Part shown: positions 34,821 to 47,468 of the stretch, piece after piece
Layout of the letters: the number at the start of each line of letters is the position of its first letter
Numbering within the stretch: the first letter of the stretch is position 1
From: Apiosordaria backusii
Taxonomy: Eukaryota; Ascomycota; Sordariomycetes; Sordariales; Lasiosphaeriaceae
DNA length: 64,000 nucleotides
Direction: 5' to 3'
Assembly (NCBI GenBank): GCA_030549205.1
Contig: JAUKTV010000007.1
Span: 1,828,080-1,892,079, forward strand
The notes under the pieces: generated by a model
Told to the model about the DNA's origin: nothing
What the model saw: only the letters and a program-made list of their open reading frames with translations
The model's database searches: none
Made by a program: the position numbers and the translations under genes

Positions 34821-36740
34821 GGTTAGGGTAATGAGAGACGAAGTTGAAGATGTTCCTGGTGCTTTTCCAGAAGCCTAGTCCCCTGTTTAGTGTAGATAAT
34901 TTTGAGCAAGGGTCCTGGGGGTGGAATCGATAAGATAGCAATGAATGGACTTACCCCATGGTGTGCATGAACAAGCAACCCCTGTCCACGGGTCCGGCAT
35001 CTGGGGCTGGCTGTTGTCACCCGCCACAGCACGCACCACCTGGCTGGCTTGAGCCGAAAGTGGGAGCGGACTTTCTGCGTCCTTTTGAACATCAAACGGT
35101 CCAACGGTGGTGTATGTAAGGGATGGCCATCACCAGACAGGACTTGGCCACTCATTCAATGCCTCCATCCTTTGGTCAATTGGTTTCCTCATGACGTCTA
35201 CTTATACTCTCGTGAAAGAGGAACGCGTCCAAGGCCCTTGTCCCGCGTTGTGTTGTCCATGCGGGTGTTTGATTTCGGCGTCACGCTGGGCTGAGCTCTC
35301 ATTTGCTGGACCCGAGCTGCATTGCTGCATCTGCGTCGACGGCTGGCCCCCTCCGTTGGCAGCTTCAAACATGCGGTCAGCACCCGAGACGTGCCCGAGA
35401 AATGCAAGTTCTGCTCAGTTGAGCTATCCTTAAATCACGAAACGTTTTCCAGCCTCTCGTTCCCCGTCTTTTTGCCCGCCAATCCCGTCGTTGAGCCGCC
35501 CTTGGACCCCCGTGGCCTGCCCCATGCAACCGGACGAGACAGGAGACAGCAACACCGAGCACCGTCTTCGCCGCCCGTTTGCTTTTTTTCTTATTAATAT
35601 TGGATTTTTCTGTTTTGTGGCATTTCCCCAGATTTTCTCACACAAGACACACTCTTCATAACTTCACGTCCACGTCTTTACCGGCCGCCTCTAATAAATA
35701 TCACTGGTCCAGTGATCATTTGGGAAGCGATCTCTCCATATTCCCTCGTCCCGGCTCCACCGTCTCCGCTTCCACCCCCTCGTCCCCCTCTCGCTGCTGG
35801 ACATCTCTTGTCACCCCCTCCTTTTGCTCCAGCGTTTTCTGCTGCTACCACTCTACCTACATTGCTCTGCTTCACAGTGTCTCCCCATCCTCCGTCTCGG
35901 TATCGTGGTTAACAAACGGGGACAAGTCAGCCACGCTACTCTGTCCTGGTCCCGCTTCTTTGCGATCATCGCGTGTCGGGATTGGGCTGAACAGGCATTG
36001 GGCATCTGCAAGAGCTGCAGACGACTTGCTGCCATACGCCCGCATTCGAGCCACGACACAGATTCCAGACTAAACGTGGTTAAGCCCGCCTTGGTTTGTG
36101 AGCCCTCGCCCAACTCCATCTTCTCCTCCTGCTGCAACCTCGGCCGCAGTCCACCAAAGAGAGCCTCTCCTCTCTCTGCTCCCCCTTCTCCCAAACACAA
36201 CCGACGTGGTTCAGTCCGTCACTGAATGTGAGTTCTCTCTCCGTCCACGCCGTCCAGTCCAGCTCAGCTCACACGCAGATACCCAGACGCTTCTCGACGC
36301 ACCATCTATCTGCTTGCTGCAGCTTTCGCATTCGTGGACTGCTTGCTGCTTCCCGTTGCTGCTTCGTGCTTGCTGCTTGCATTCAGTCTATTCCATCGCC
36401 GCCCAGCTACTGCTCCCGCTCCTCTCCTCTTGCGAGCTTCGATCGTCCAGGTCAGTTGTCCGTTGTTGTTCATCCAGTCTCTCGTCCATTCACGCCCTCT
36501 TTGTCCCCCAGTCCCTCCTCTCCCAACCTGGTCTTCATCGCTGCCCGTCAGGTGCTGCGTGTTCCTTATCTTCTGGACTGGAACCTCTCCCGCCCAGCTG
36601 ATCTTTTCTCCCATTTCCTCCATATCTTCTCCTTTATTCTGGGCAGGACCCTAGAGCACGCTGTTTCATGACCTAGATCATGAAACCATACTTTTGTGTA
36701 TTATCACCTTGACTTGAGAGCCTCTACGGGCACTTTCCCC
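34821..36740. other. Divergent promoter and long pyrimidine-rich leader
   Basis: 1.9 kb between the divergent MTG2 gene and the gene at 36741. From about 35600 onward the plus strand is C/T-rich (CTCC, TCTCTC, CTGCT), typical of a long fungal 5' UTR, with many short open frames that lack conservation features. No gene is called. Confidence 0.5.
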
Positions 36741-37623
36741 ATGAACAACCAAACACCACACCGAGACACTTCAACAGGTCAAGCGCTAAACATGTATTCC
36801 AGAGACTATAATTACAACAACAACACCAACACCAACACCAACACCAAATCCTCCAGGAAAGGGGTAATCAGGATGGATCCCGATTGTGCCATTTGCCATG
36901 CCCCGGCTTCTCACGCCTGCGAGTGTGAGGCCAAGGGTCTGGAGGTGGCGGTTCGGCAAGCCGAAGCCCGGATGATGCAGTCGATATACAATGACATCAG
37001 GTCAGTACCTAATCACTAATCAAGGTAGTCAGCAAGAATACTAACACAATCATGACAGATCATGGGTGCGAGCACACGCCCAGGACTACATCCTCGAGTA
37101 TTTCCGACTATTGACTGAGCGACGCAAAGCGACACATGCCCAACACTTGGAACGCATCTCTGCTCACGCCTACCACTATTATCACGCGCCACCGCATCCT
37201 AATGAGATCGCGGCCGCACAGGCGGCGCTGAAGAGGGGCATCGATGAGGACTGGCAGGCATCGGTTCAACGCTATCCCGAAGTGCTTGAGTACTTCTACA
37301 GCTTGGTCGAACTGACCCTACCCGACGATAACGAGCCAGCCGTCAAGGACCCACCTCTCAGCGCCCTCCAAGGATCCCGCAAGGCAGCACGACGAAACAC
37401 TGGCCCTGGAACTGCGGTGAGCGGACCTAGCCTCGCGGCCCCGCCACCCCATCATGAGCCTCTGCCACTTCCCCGAGGCCGAACACCACCACCGCTTGAG
37501 CCACTGCGTGAGAGACGGACACCGGCGCCACCAGGAGGAGGAAGGCGGCAATCTTACCGCGGCCCGCCACCTGGACCTCCGCCTCCACCTGCCTCTGCTT
37601 ACTTTCCACCGCAGTATATGTAA
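36741..37623 (+). CDS. Uncharacterised fungal protein with a CxxC...CxC motif
   Basis: Two exons (36741-37000, 37059-37623; GTCAGT donor, CTAAC branch) give 274 residues. The first exon has a (NT)n low-complexity stretch and a Cys motif (DPDCAICHAPASHACECEA) that could bind zinc. A helical block follows across the splice junction (VRQAEARMMQSIYNDIRSWV, AHAQDYILEYFRLLTERRK), then a His/Tyr-containing part (ISAHAYHYYHAPPHPNEIAA) and VQRYPEVLEYFYSLVEL. The last ~90 residues are Pro/Arg-rich and disordered. Helices and Cys motif look constrained, so the gene is probably real and conserved in related fungi, but I do not know its function. The first in-frame ATG is at 36741; the frame is open further upstream only through a GTG. 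Confidence 0.8.
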
Positions 37624-39729
37624 TCACTGTGATCATCAGAACTAGATCGTTGTTATTACACTCCTGGGGAGTTTTCTGTCACGGCGGTAGCGACCTAGGC
37701 TCGCTCTTTTAGGACCATCTCCTTTGTACCGTACACGACGTTTATCATCGCCAGCTCCACTTCATCTATTTTCATGACGCCAACGAGACCACGAGAGCAT
37801 AATGTCCCGGATTTCTTTTTCCATGGTTACGCTTTTCCACGGTACGATTTCTGCATAGCCTCGACTGCGTTCTGGATGGCATCTTTGATTTCTTACGTTT
37901 GAACATTTTCAGTGTTTCTCAAAGGACTCATGACAAACATCATGCCTCTTTCAGAGTTGAACAGGATTTTGGACAAGCAACAAACGAGGAGGAGCTTTAC
38001 ATTGACTTTTTATTTTCTTTTGATTTTTTTGGCGAACCGGTTCAAACAGTACGGATTATGGTCGGACTCTTTCATACTCGATTGAACTTTGTCATCTTTC
38101 GCTCACATCTTTCGAATTTGGCGTTATGTTTCGGTGGCTATTTCTGTGTACCGCTTGCTGGCTTTAATATCGCTCGAACCAACACCCCCGCCTTCGACTG
38201 AGTTGATGGGAGGGGAAGGGAAAACTGCATTGCCGCTGCTGCATGAGAGAGAATGATGACGGAGGATGTTTGAATGATGAATGGGATGAAGATTTTTTTG
38301 GATTTTTGATACCGATACTTAAGATTGTTTTGAAAAAGAAAAAAGAGAGGGAAGGAAGAAAGTGGAGGAGATATCATGGGTGACTGTTAGGACGATGGGA
38401 TGGGATGGGCTTTTCTAGTACCTTTTGTGATTTATTGTTACTCTGACGGGGAGGAAGACACTTGGGGATCCGGGATCTTGAATAACATCGGTCCTGGTCT
38501 CGAAGAGAGCATTCAAGCGTTCGGCGTCCGTCAGGAAGGTCGTCTACTGGACTGCCCTTGGCTGGAGAGATTGGATCTTGACATTGTCATCTCTGTCCCA
38601 ACGCTGAACGAAAGGTCTGTGTACATACGGACGAAAAAAACATTAGGAAATTGAGGTTATTGGATCTCGACATTTGTTCCCCTTGCTGCCTACATGCTGT
38701 GACCATTGCTACAAACTCGCCCTGAAGCTGTGACCACCTATATCACCTGTATCACTGTCACCACCGTGCCACTGCCCGATATCGGATTCCGATGACATAT
38801 CCATCTGTAAACAACGCAGGATCAGCATCCACGAACGGAAACGGCATTCGATTAGATTGTTTGACCCGATCTCCAGCTGACACGAACGTAACAATCGATC
38901 AGGCGAACAAGATCCAACCGGAAACACAGGAAAAAGCTTGATCTACCTACTAGGGCCCAGGGAGCCGGGAGTGGCGTGTTCCATCAATTCAGAGCAATTT
39001 CTACCACAAAATCACATGGCTTGTTCTGTTCATACGTAGAGGAAGTCGAGCGAGTGGCTCAAAGAGGCCGACGTAAACCACAGGCAAACCGAAGCCAAAC
39101 GGATTCCAAATCCAAGAATAGAAGCGTCCGTTGTACTCTTTCTGCCAGTCTGTCCGTTTCAACGGTGCCCAACCTCCAACCTCGACCTCCTTCTCAACCC
39201 CAGAACTTGATTCGTTGTTTCAGGTTTTCGGTCAACCTCCAGGTTCTCAGATCATCCACGTTCACGCTAACAACGGATAGACAGACATACCATGGTATAT
39301 GCAAGTCATCCTGTCTCAGGTGATGGAAAAGCAACGTGGAGTCAGTCACATCAGATGGAACTATTCCTGTCCCAGTTCTGCTCCTGTACAAATACACCAC
39401 CACCACCTTGCTTATAAACAAACAATCTCCCACCTTCGGTCACAGTCCACGTAAATCCTCTCCTTTCCCGCATGGTAATCCAAGAATACCATTCCAGCTT
39501 CGTCCACGCCATACCATGTTCATCCATTCCTTTCTATTACCAGCCAAATCGCTTGCCAATAGACACAAATCAGCTATTGCTGCTTCGACCATCATCCACG
39601 TAGTTCCTACCGCGCCGAATCCTATTTTCCATCATGTCCAAGAATATCATCCTATCTTCTATGCCACTTTTCAAGTTGGCGTTTCCTAGGTAGCACATAC
39701 TACTAGAAAAGTTTTGTCCCTTGCTGCCC

Positions 39730-39785
39730 TACCTATCTACCTACCTACCTACCTAGGTACTTACATACTTGACTACCTACCTACC
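39730..39785. repeat. (CTAC)n / CTACCTAGGTA simple repeat
   Basis: Runs of CTAC interrupted by CCTAGG, then again CTACCTACCTACC. Confidence 0.8.
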
Positions 39786-40145
39786 AGCAATGCTAGTTTG
39801 AACATGACTAACCTTTTCATCCCAAAAGACACTGCACTGCACTGCACAGACACAAATACAAACCTACAAACCGCCCAGGAAACAAAAGTCATTTGCCCAG
39901 TTGGCAGTGAGTAAAAAGCTGCCCAATGATTAGTAACAAACAGATACCTATACAATTTGCATGTGATTCTCAACTCATGGCAAAGAAGAAATTCCAGAAA
40001 AGAACAGAGCATGTAAGAAACCAGCTTGTGAGATCATAACCCTTCTGTTAGCTATGTTCCACCATCCTCCTCCTCCTTTGGGTTCTGGAAGAGCGAACGG
40101 TGAAAGAAATGGACAAAAAAGAGGTGAACGGCTTCTTCTACCGGC

Positions 40146-40180
40146 CTACCCACCTACCTACCTAGGTAGGTAGGTAGGTA
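40146..40180. repeat. TACC/GGTA palindrome centred on CCTAGG
   Basis: Four TACC-type units followed by four GGTA units around a central CCTAGG at about 40161-40166, giving a near-perfect palindrome able to form a cruciform or hairpin. Confidence 0.8.
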
Positions 40181-40583
40181 AATGAACTAGGTATAATAAT
40201 GGTAAGTGAGGAAGCTTGACTGAAAAGCCCAGGTAGCTACGGTCTTCGTGTATAAGAACAGCGCTTTCAGGATCTTGGTTGCTCAATTCAAGCGGCATTC
40301 TTTCTGACTGCCACTACATGTTAGTTTCTGATTTTGAGTTTTGAGTCAGTTACCCAAAGGAGAATATCAGGCACAGGAACTTGATAGAAGATGTGCCAAC
40401 AACCGATGTCTTTCAAGATATCTGGTCAAAACGGCCACTTAGGCTAGTACTGTATCCCAGGCCATGCTATACCATCACCAGCCATGCACACATAATATCA
40501 TACAGGGTATCACCACATCCCTACTACCCCCCCTATCTCTCCCCAACCTCATCGCTCTCAACCACAATCACATCACCACCACC

Positions 40584-43500
40584 CTAATTTTCCCTGCCCT
40601 CCTCAGACCTTTCTCCCACAGTCTTGTTAAAATCCCCCCTCCTCCTAAACCTCACCCTCTCAGCAACAACCACAGTCTCCACCCCCCTCTGGCCCTCGAC
40701 CCCCTCCTCCGGCCCCATCGGCAACCCCTCCACATCCACCTCCTCCCCCAACAAACACCTCAACACCACCCCACACCCCGCCTTACTCATAACCTCATTC
40801 CCCTCCTTACAATACTCACTAGCACAACACTCCAAACACCCCGTCACCCTCCCACACCCGCACCCCTCCACCCTCTCCAGCGCCCGCCTAACCAGCAACC
40901 CCACATGCTCAAACGCCTTGGTATTAATCCCACTCCCCCCCTCCCCACCCTTCGCGTCATAAAACGTCAACCTCGCCGGCCTCTTCCTCCTCGTCTCCTT
41001 CTTCGATATCAGCTCCTTCAACGGGTTCTTACACTCCGTCCTAACATCCCCCGGCAGCGAAACGACAAAGTTTGGTATTAGCGACATCAACGCGTGCTGG
41101 GCTGCATGTATCGCGCCCGCGATATGAAGATTGCGCGATGATAAAATGTCGAGGGCGAGCGGGGGGATATCGATCCACATCCCCTTTGTGTGGCGGGTAA
41201 TAGGCGGGTTGTCGACTGCCACCGCGTCGAGGATCCTGTTGGTTTTGGAGTCCACTTTGAAGAAGCCAAAGACGGTTTGCGTGATTCTTATCCTGCCGTA
41301 AAAGGCCTGCGAGGTGGGGGAGAGGGGTTTGAGCGCTTCGGTCTCGATGGGGTCGATGTCGGTGTAATCTCTCTGTTTTGTCGTCCAGGAGACCTTGACT
41401 CGTTCGACCCTGGCGATTTTGGACGAGGGGTTGAAGTCCCGCACTAGGTAGGTTAATCCCTGATGGAGAAATATGGCGCCGTCGTAGAGGGTAAAAGATG
41501 CGCGGGAGGCTTCGAGCTCTTCGAGAACGACGTTGCGGTTGTGGGTTGTGTCGATTATGGCGAAGTGGTCTTCTTCTGTGTCGCGGATGGAGACATACTT
41601 GGAGGGAGAGGGGCGGAAGCGGTCGGCGGTGTGGTAAAAGTTGGTTAGGGGGTCGTGGAGGAGGTGGGTTTTGCAGATATCAGGGAGGTCGGAACCGAAG
41701 TAGACAGAGTCAACGTCGGGACGGATGGGGAGTTCGTACGCGGCGCATTGGATGTGCCCTTCTTTGACGAGCATGTTGTCTAGGTCGACTTGTAATGCGG
41801 CGTTGGGCTTGGTGAAGAGTTCGTCGGGGTTGGACATGTAGTGCTGATCTGTAGCAAAACTATCCCCTACCAGAATAGAGAAGGAGTCCTTGTTTCGTCT
41901 CCCTGCTCTCCCGCTCTGCTGTCGTAGATTTGCGATCGTATAGGGAAACCCCCAAGTAATCACACAATCCAAGGTCCCAATATCAACCCCCAACTCCAAC
42001 GCCGTCGTAGCCACAATCCCCAGCAGTTTCCCCTCAAACATCTCGCTCTCAATTCTCCTCCTATCCTGAGCCGTATAACCCCCTCTGTACCCCATCACCC
42101 TATTCACCACCTCCCCCCTGCCCAATCTCTCCAGTTCCTGCCTCACCGTTCCGATCAGAACCTCACACTGCGCCCTCACCCTACAAAAAGCAATAACCCT
42201 CACCCCCCTCAGCACCAACTGACAAAACAACCTCGCACATTCCTGAGCCGCATTCCCCCTCCCACTCTGCGGATCCCCCGGGTCTTTAAACGGCGTATTC
42301 CAACATAAAAACTCCTTCCGTCCACTCGGACTCCCATCCTCCTCCACCACCCTCACCTTCCCCCCATCAATCCCAAACACTCTCTCAAAATGCCCCCCCG
42401 GATTCGCCACCGTCGCAGAGCAACTCACAAACCTCAGCTCACGCCGGTTCCCCACCGCGGCACACACCCTCCTCAACCTCCTCATAACATACGCAACATG
42501 GCTCCCCATCAGCCCATTATACACATGCAGCTCATCCACCACCACAAACCTCAGGTTCTGCAAAAACCCCCTCCACTTCTCCTCCTGGGGCAATATCGTA
42601 AGATGAAGCATATCCGGATTCGTAAAAATAACCCTCGCCTCCTCCCGTATCATATTCCTCATCTCAAACGGCGTATCCCCATCAAACGTCTCCACCACCA
42701 TCCCCTGCAAGGTGGGCATATACCCCATCAACTCCTGCAGCGACCTCCTCTGATCCTGCGCAAGAGCTTTCGTCGGGAAAATATACATCGCTCTCGTCTG
42801 AGGGTCCTGCTCCAGCGCATGCAACACAGGCAGCTGGTATATCAAGCTCTTCCCCGAACTAGTCGATGTAGCCACCACAACATCACACCCCGCCTGCAGG
42901 GCATTAATCGCCTCCGCCTGATGGCTATAAAACCGCGTGATCCCCCTCGCGTTATACAGCGCATTCACCAAGTCCTGACTAAGTAAAAACTCCAAATCCC
43001 CATATTTTGCCTCTTGCGGCTCAAAAACCCTATGCCCATCAGGAACAATCTGCCCTGTATACCAGCTCTGCTGCTTCAGTTCCTCCACAATCTCCGGTAT
43101 CGTCTTCCGTTCCTTTGGTATCGTCTCCGGCAACATACTATCCCTTTTCTTTTCCATCTCCCTCTGTTTCTCCACACTCCTCTCCGGGATCGTCCTCTCA
43201 TCCTTCACCTTCACTTCCGGATCAACCACCTCCTCTTGACACCCCCTCAAATACCCCCCCACCGCCTTCCTAAACTTCTCATTCCGTCTCTCCACCACCC
43301 CCATAACCTGCTTCGTCGTATACCTCGGCATCTGCACCTCCCTCTCCCCCGCCCCCGTATCCTTCGTCTTTCCCTTTCCCTTTCCCTTTAAATCCCCATC
43401 AACAAACTCAAACACTAGCACCTCCCCCCCGTCATGCTCATCATGCTCATCCCCCTCGGCAAGATCCTCACTCGGCAAACTAGCCCCCAGTCCTCCTCCC

Positions 43501-43785
43501 CTCCCCCCCGACAACGACCGAAACAAGTCCTCCTTTTCAAAACCTCTGGCTTCAAGTAGAAGAGATGTATAATCCACATACTCAAACCTGATGTTGTTGG
43601 GAGTGATGGCTTTCAAACAGGCGATATCTTCTACAGAAGGGGAAACACCCCTGGATGTGAGCGCCTTGGAGAGGTTGGACAACGTCGGGGGCAGGTGCTG
43701 GCTGTGAGTGGAGAGAAAGGTTGAGACTAGATTTAAAGCGGAGTGGAGTTTGAGTAGGTGCTGGAAGTATGGTGGGAGGGGGAGG

Positions 43786-43826
<41 letters not shown>

Positions 43827-44132
43827 CTTTGAGGGGGTAGGCGGTGGTGGTTTGGGTTTGGGAGTTCGTTTTCGTTTGGGTGGTGGGGGTTTTGAGGAGG
43901 CTATGGTTGTGGTTGTGGTTGTGAGACCACCGGATTCTGATGGTGGTGGTGGAGATGGAGTCGCATCTTTAGGGAGAGGAACGACTTTTGGCGGGCGGCC
44001 CCTTTTCCTTTTCAGTGTCCCATTCGGGGGTTCGTCTCCGTCTCTGGAGGCTGGCATGGCGTTGATCGTGAATGTGTTCAGAATTGGGAATCGACCAGAA
44101 ATCCCAGTCAAGATCTGGAATTCTTCCATCAA
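40584..44132 (-). CDS. HRQ1: Hrq1 (RecQ4-like) ATP-dependent 3'-5' DNA helicase
   Basis: A single exon of up to 1182 residues; the ATG at 44132 or a downstream Met (MPASRDGDEPPNGT, about 44057) could start the protein. The disordered N-terminus holds an AT-hook-like KRKRGRPPK and a run of eight Glu-Pro dipeptides encoded by a GGTTCT repeat (43791-43826). The helicase core has FYSHQAEAINAL, Walker A ATSTSSGKS (about residue 420), FPTKALAQDQ, DELH box (about 530), SCSATVANP, and in the second lobe TALELGVDIGTLDCVI and QQSGRAGRR. The C-terminal DUF1998 region contains the Cys cluster GCGCGRVTGCLECCASEYCKEG. Hrq1 works in DNA inter-strand crosslink repair and telomere maintenance. Yeast Hrq1 is 1077 residues, so the length fits. 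Confidence 0.95.
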
Positions 44133-44792
44133 AGAAGAAGGTCGCGCGGGAGTGGCAAAAGCGTGTCACTAATAAAGACCCCCCAAAGAAGCGCGAAAGA
44201 CGCGGGAGAGCACGTGCTGCTTCTCGCTCCCAGCCCCACTAATTCTTAATTGATCCTCCCCTAAACCCCCTGAAAGCCATCACCATCATAGCGATCAAAT
44301 CTTCCCAGTTTACAACAAAGTACAGTAGAAATATATTCAACTCGGTACCCCATCTAACTACCTAATATTTTCCACCACCCATCGCCCATCACACAAGACA
44401 CAAAACAAACCGGCCCTATTTCCCCCCGCAAGTCCTTCTTTTCCCGCTTCCCCCTCAAAAAGTCAAGACATTTAATCCATCCAATCCACCTGAAGGGAAG
44501 TACACACACAAACAAAAGTCCGCCGCCCCTACCCCCATCCCGCCCTGCCAAATCCCCAGAAATGCATCCTCATTGTAAACAAACTCCCTCTTAAAAATAT
44601 GCCCATGACGAGCCAAGCCGCTGAATCTGTAAAAAAGGCGAAGGAAAAGAAAAAGAAGAAAAGAAAAAAGGTACGTCAAAGTTGTCGTTGTTGTTGCATT
44701 GCACTTCTTGCTTGATGCGTGAGCCTGCTTGTCCTTATCAAATTACACACAAGTCTTAAACATGTAGTATCCGTAGTGGACGAAGAAACTCT
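44133..44792. other. HRQ1 promoter and 3' flank of the RanBP3-like gene
   Basis: 660 bases, no gene seen. CACGTG occurs at about 44212. An A/G-rich AAAAAG stretch lies at 44636-44672. Confidence 0.5.
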
Positions 44793-46620
44793 TTAAATAT
44801 CTGCAAGCCCCTTCTTCAGCATCTCCACCAGGTCAGAAAAGAGGTCCGCGTTGGCGTTGCTGAGCTGTATCAAATGTCAGCTTACGTGTTATATCTCAGG
44901 AATCAAGGAATACTGACCTTCATTTGAACCAACTGCGCCTCCCCATTTTCAAACGCGGTAAACAGCACCGTCGCCGCCTTGAGCTTTTTCTCAATCTTGA
45001 ACTGCATCGCCGGCAGCACGATCGTGTTGAGAATGACCCTCAGGGTATGGTCCTGACGCATGATCAAGCGTACATTCTTAGGTCCGCTGTAGTCCTTGTC
45101 ATCCAACACCGAGGCGTCAAAGCTCGTGGCGTCTGGCGAACCATCGTCTTCGAACTCGACCGTCGCTCTTGGCACATTGACCTTGAGCATACCGGCACCC
45201 CTCTCTTTCCAGCCGACCCCCTTCTCCATGACGTACATCTTGGCACGCTGGGAGAAGAGTGTGACTTCTGAGCTCTCGCCATCATCGACGACGACTGTGT
45301 CATGTTAGCCAACATTCCATGTATCAAACATCAAGCATTTGACAGAACTCACTCTTATGTAACTTAAGCCTCTTCCTCTCACTCTCCTCCTTCTCCTCAT
45401 CACCCTTACTCTCCTCCTCCCCATCAGCCCCTGCCCCCTCTCCATTCTCCTCCTCACCATCCTCTTCCTTGTCCTCATCCTCCGCGTCGCTTTCTGGTGC
45501 ACCAAATGGCTTGGCCGGCTTGCCGCTCTTAAGGGCCTCACCAGGCTTGCTAAAGTTGGTTAGGCGAGCACCACCACCCAAAGCGCTGCCGCCACCGAAA
45601 GCACTGCCGAAGGGGCTCGACTTGAACGCCGATCCACCGCCGGCTTGCCCATTAAGCGTTGAGGCAAAAGGTGAGGCTGTCGAAGACGAGCCAAAATTCA
45701 ACTTGGCCGGAGCAGGGGCAGTAGACCCGCCAAGAACACTCCCAAAAGACGAGGTTGTAGACGATCCGAATACACTTGGCTTCCCAGCACCGGCAGACGC
45801 AAATGGCGAGGCACCTGACGCAGACGCAAAGGGTGAAGCGGACGAGGCTCCAAGCTTGGCGAACCCAGAGTTGGCAAAGGCAGAGGATGAGGTTTGTAAT
45901 TTATCATTAGATGTTGTAGTAGTGGGAGACCGCAGGGTAGCCGTGGTGGCAGGTGGGCTCTTAGCCAACTCCTCCATGCTCGATCGTGGGGAGGCGCTCG
46001 CTGATAACGGCTCCTAAAATAAAACCATCTTGTGTTACCATCGGGTGTTGCCATAGATTACTCGATGGAGGGGTAAAGGCGTGGACCTCGGAGAGACAGA
46101 AACAGGGGGGGGATATCTAAATCTAACTTACCACTTCTTCCTGTCCGCTCTTAACGGCAGATGCGCTGGCCTGGCGATCCCTTGGTCTCTTCTTCTCGGG
46201 CTCGGATCGGTTTGTCCGGTTGAGCGTCACGGCTGTGGTGTTCTTGGTGTCGGCCATGGTAGCCCCTTCCCCTTCCAACGGAGCCTCGGCCACATCCTTG
46301 TTCTCGTCCAGCTCGGCATGCGCCCGCTTCTTCTTGGGAGACGAAATCTGTTCGGTCAATGTTTCGTCGCTTGGAGCACCAAGGATGACTGGTGGCGTGA
46401 CCTTGCGAGCGCCAGTGGTAGGCTTATCTTTGGGCGCATTGTCGTCGTCCGAGGCGCTCTTATCGTCTTGGGATGTCGATGGCAGCTGCTGCCCCGCCTT
46501 TTCGGAAATGGACGTCTGCTTCAACTCTCTACGGGTCGCTGTGGTCTCAGCATCTTCCTTTGTGCCGCTCGTCTCGACCTGGTCTGAGATGTCGCTCGTA
46601 TTGTGCGGGTCGTCAGCCAT
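44793..46620 (-). CDS. RanBP1-domain protein, RanBP3/Yrb2/Hba1 type
   Basis: Four exons (46620-46132, 46013-45353, 45294-44918, 44864-44793) give 532 residues; introns are 118, 58 and 53 nt with GTAAGT, GTGAGT and GTCAGT donors. The N-terminal ~160 residues are hydrophilic and carry basic stretches (SPKKKRAHAE, EPEKKRPRD) that look like nuclear localisation signals. The second exon has FG-type repeats (SVFGSS, SSFGSV, SPFGSAF) and an acidic stretch. The C-terminal RanBP1 domain begins near residue 385 (TLFSQRAKMYVMEKGVGWKE, RLIMRQDHTLRVILNT, FTAFENGEAQLVQMK). These proteins bind Ran-GTP and assist Crm1-dependent nuclear export. FG repeats plus a single C-terminal RanBP1 domain fit Yrb2/RanBP3; Nup2 is the main alternative. 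Confidence 0.9.
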
Positions 46621-47468
46621 GATGTCAGTGGCCTGTGGCTGTTGTATCGTTCGGTCTTTCCGGGGAAGCGGTGGGCAATCGTGGTCGGTTTGTTAACCGC
46701 AGACGGGTTGACTTTTTCAGAGGATCGGTCGGCAGTGGAATGCTAACAAACAGCACAGGTTGGAGACTCTGTAAGGTAGGCTAAGATAAGGTGTAGTGGT
46801 AGACAGATTGTAGACAAATGTCGTAAGCGAGGAGAAAAAGCGCTACGGAAAGCAATATCGGAATTTTGATTCAGGTCTGGGTATTGCGGAGTTGTAGCAC
46901 ACGTTAATGCCTGTTGTCGCGCTTGGGTCTTGGTAACTCGCGAGGGCGAGGGGGCCCTCGGCCTGTCGCACCGTCGGTCGGCAGCGGTCGGAGGGATTGG
47001 TTCAGAGGAACCCACCCGCTAAAATGAGCACTCACAGCAACTGAGCAAGTACCCAGGTATCTTTTTGGGCCATCCAACAGCACCGACAGTGGGGTTTGGG
47101 TGTCAACGGCAGTGATAAAAGGCAGCCAATCACCGCCCGACGCATGTTCAGCATTTCACTTCTTGGGACTCATATCATCCTTTAATTATCACGTCCGCCT
47201 TAATGAAAGATCATCTGTTGGGTTGTTGTTCTGGCTGTCTGAGGTACAAATGTTCAGTCTCTTTGTGGCTCTCTCCCAATGAGGAAAAAGGTAAATATCT
47301 TATTAAATTGTCCCTATTCTGTCATATAAAGCCAGGCCAAACCACAGAAACCATCCGCTGTATTAAGTCATTACACTGATTTCATGAAACATGTGCCTTT
47401 CCGCTGGTATTTGTCCCTTCCTATCCTTCCGTAAAACTCCATAAGAACACAAATCCCATCTCGATTGC
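46621..47468. other. Promoter of the RanBP3-like gene and 3' flank of the membrane-protein gene
   Basis: 848 bases; no gene seen. An AT-rich stretch at 47290-47400 fits a fungal terminator region. Confidence 0.5.

Larger units (their letters stand above)
37624..40583. other. Long intergenic region
   Basis: 3' flanks of two convergent genes, nearly 3 kb. No convincing coding region: open frames are short and lack codon bias. TACC/GGTA simple repeats at 39730-39785 and 40146-40180 are annotated separately. Confidence 0.5.

Noticed and set aside
42390..42986. 198-codon plus-strand open frame
   Set aside because: Antisense shadow of the HRQ1 helicase core.
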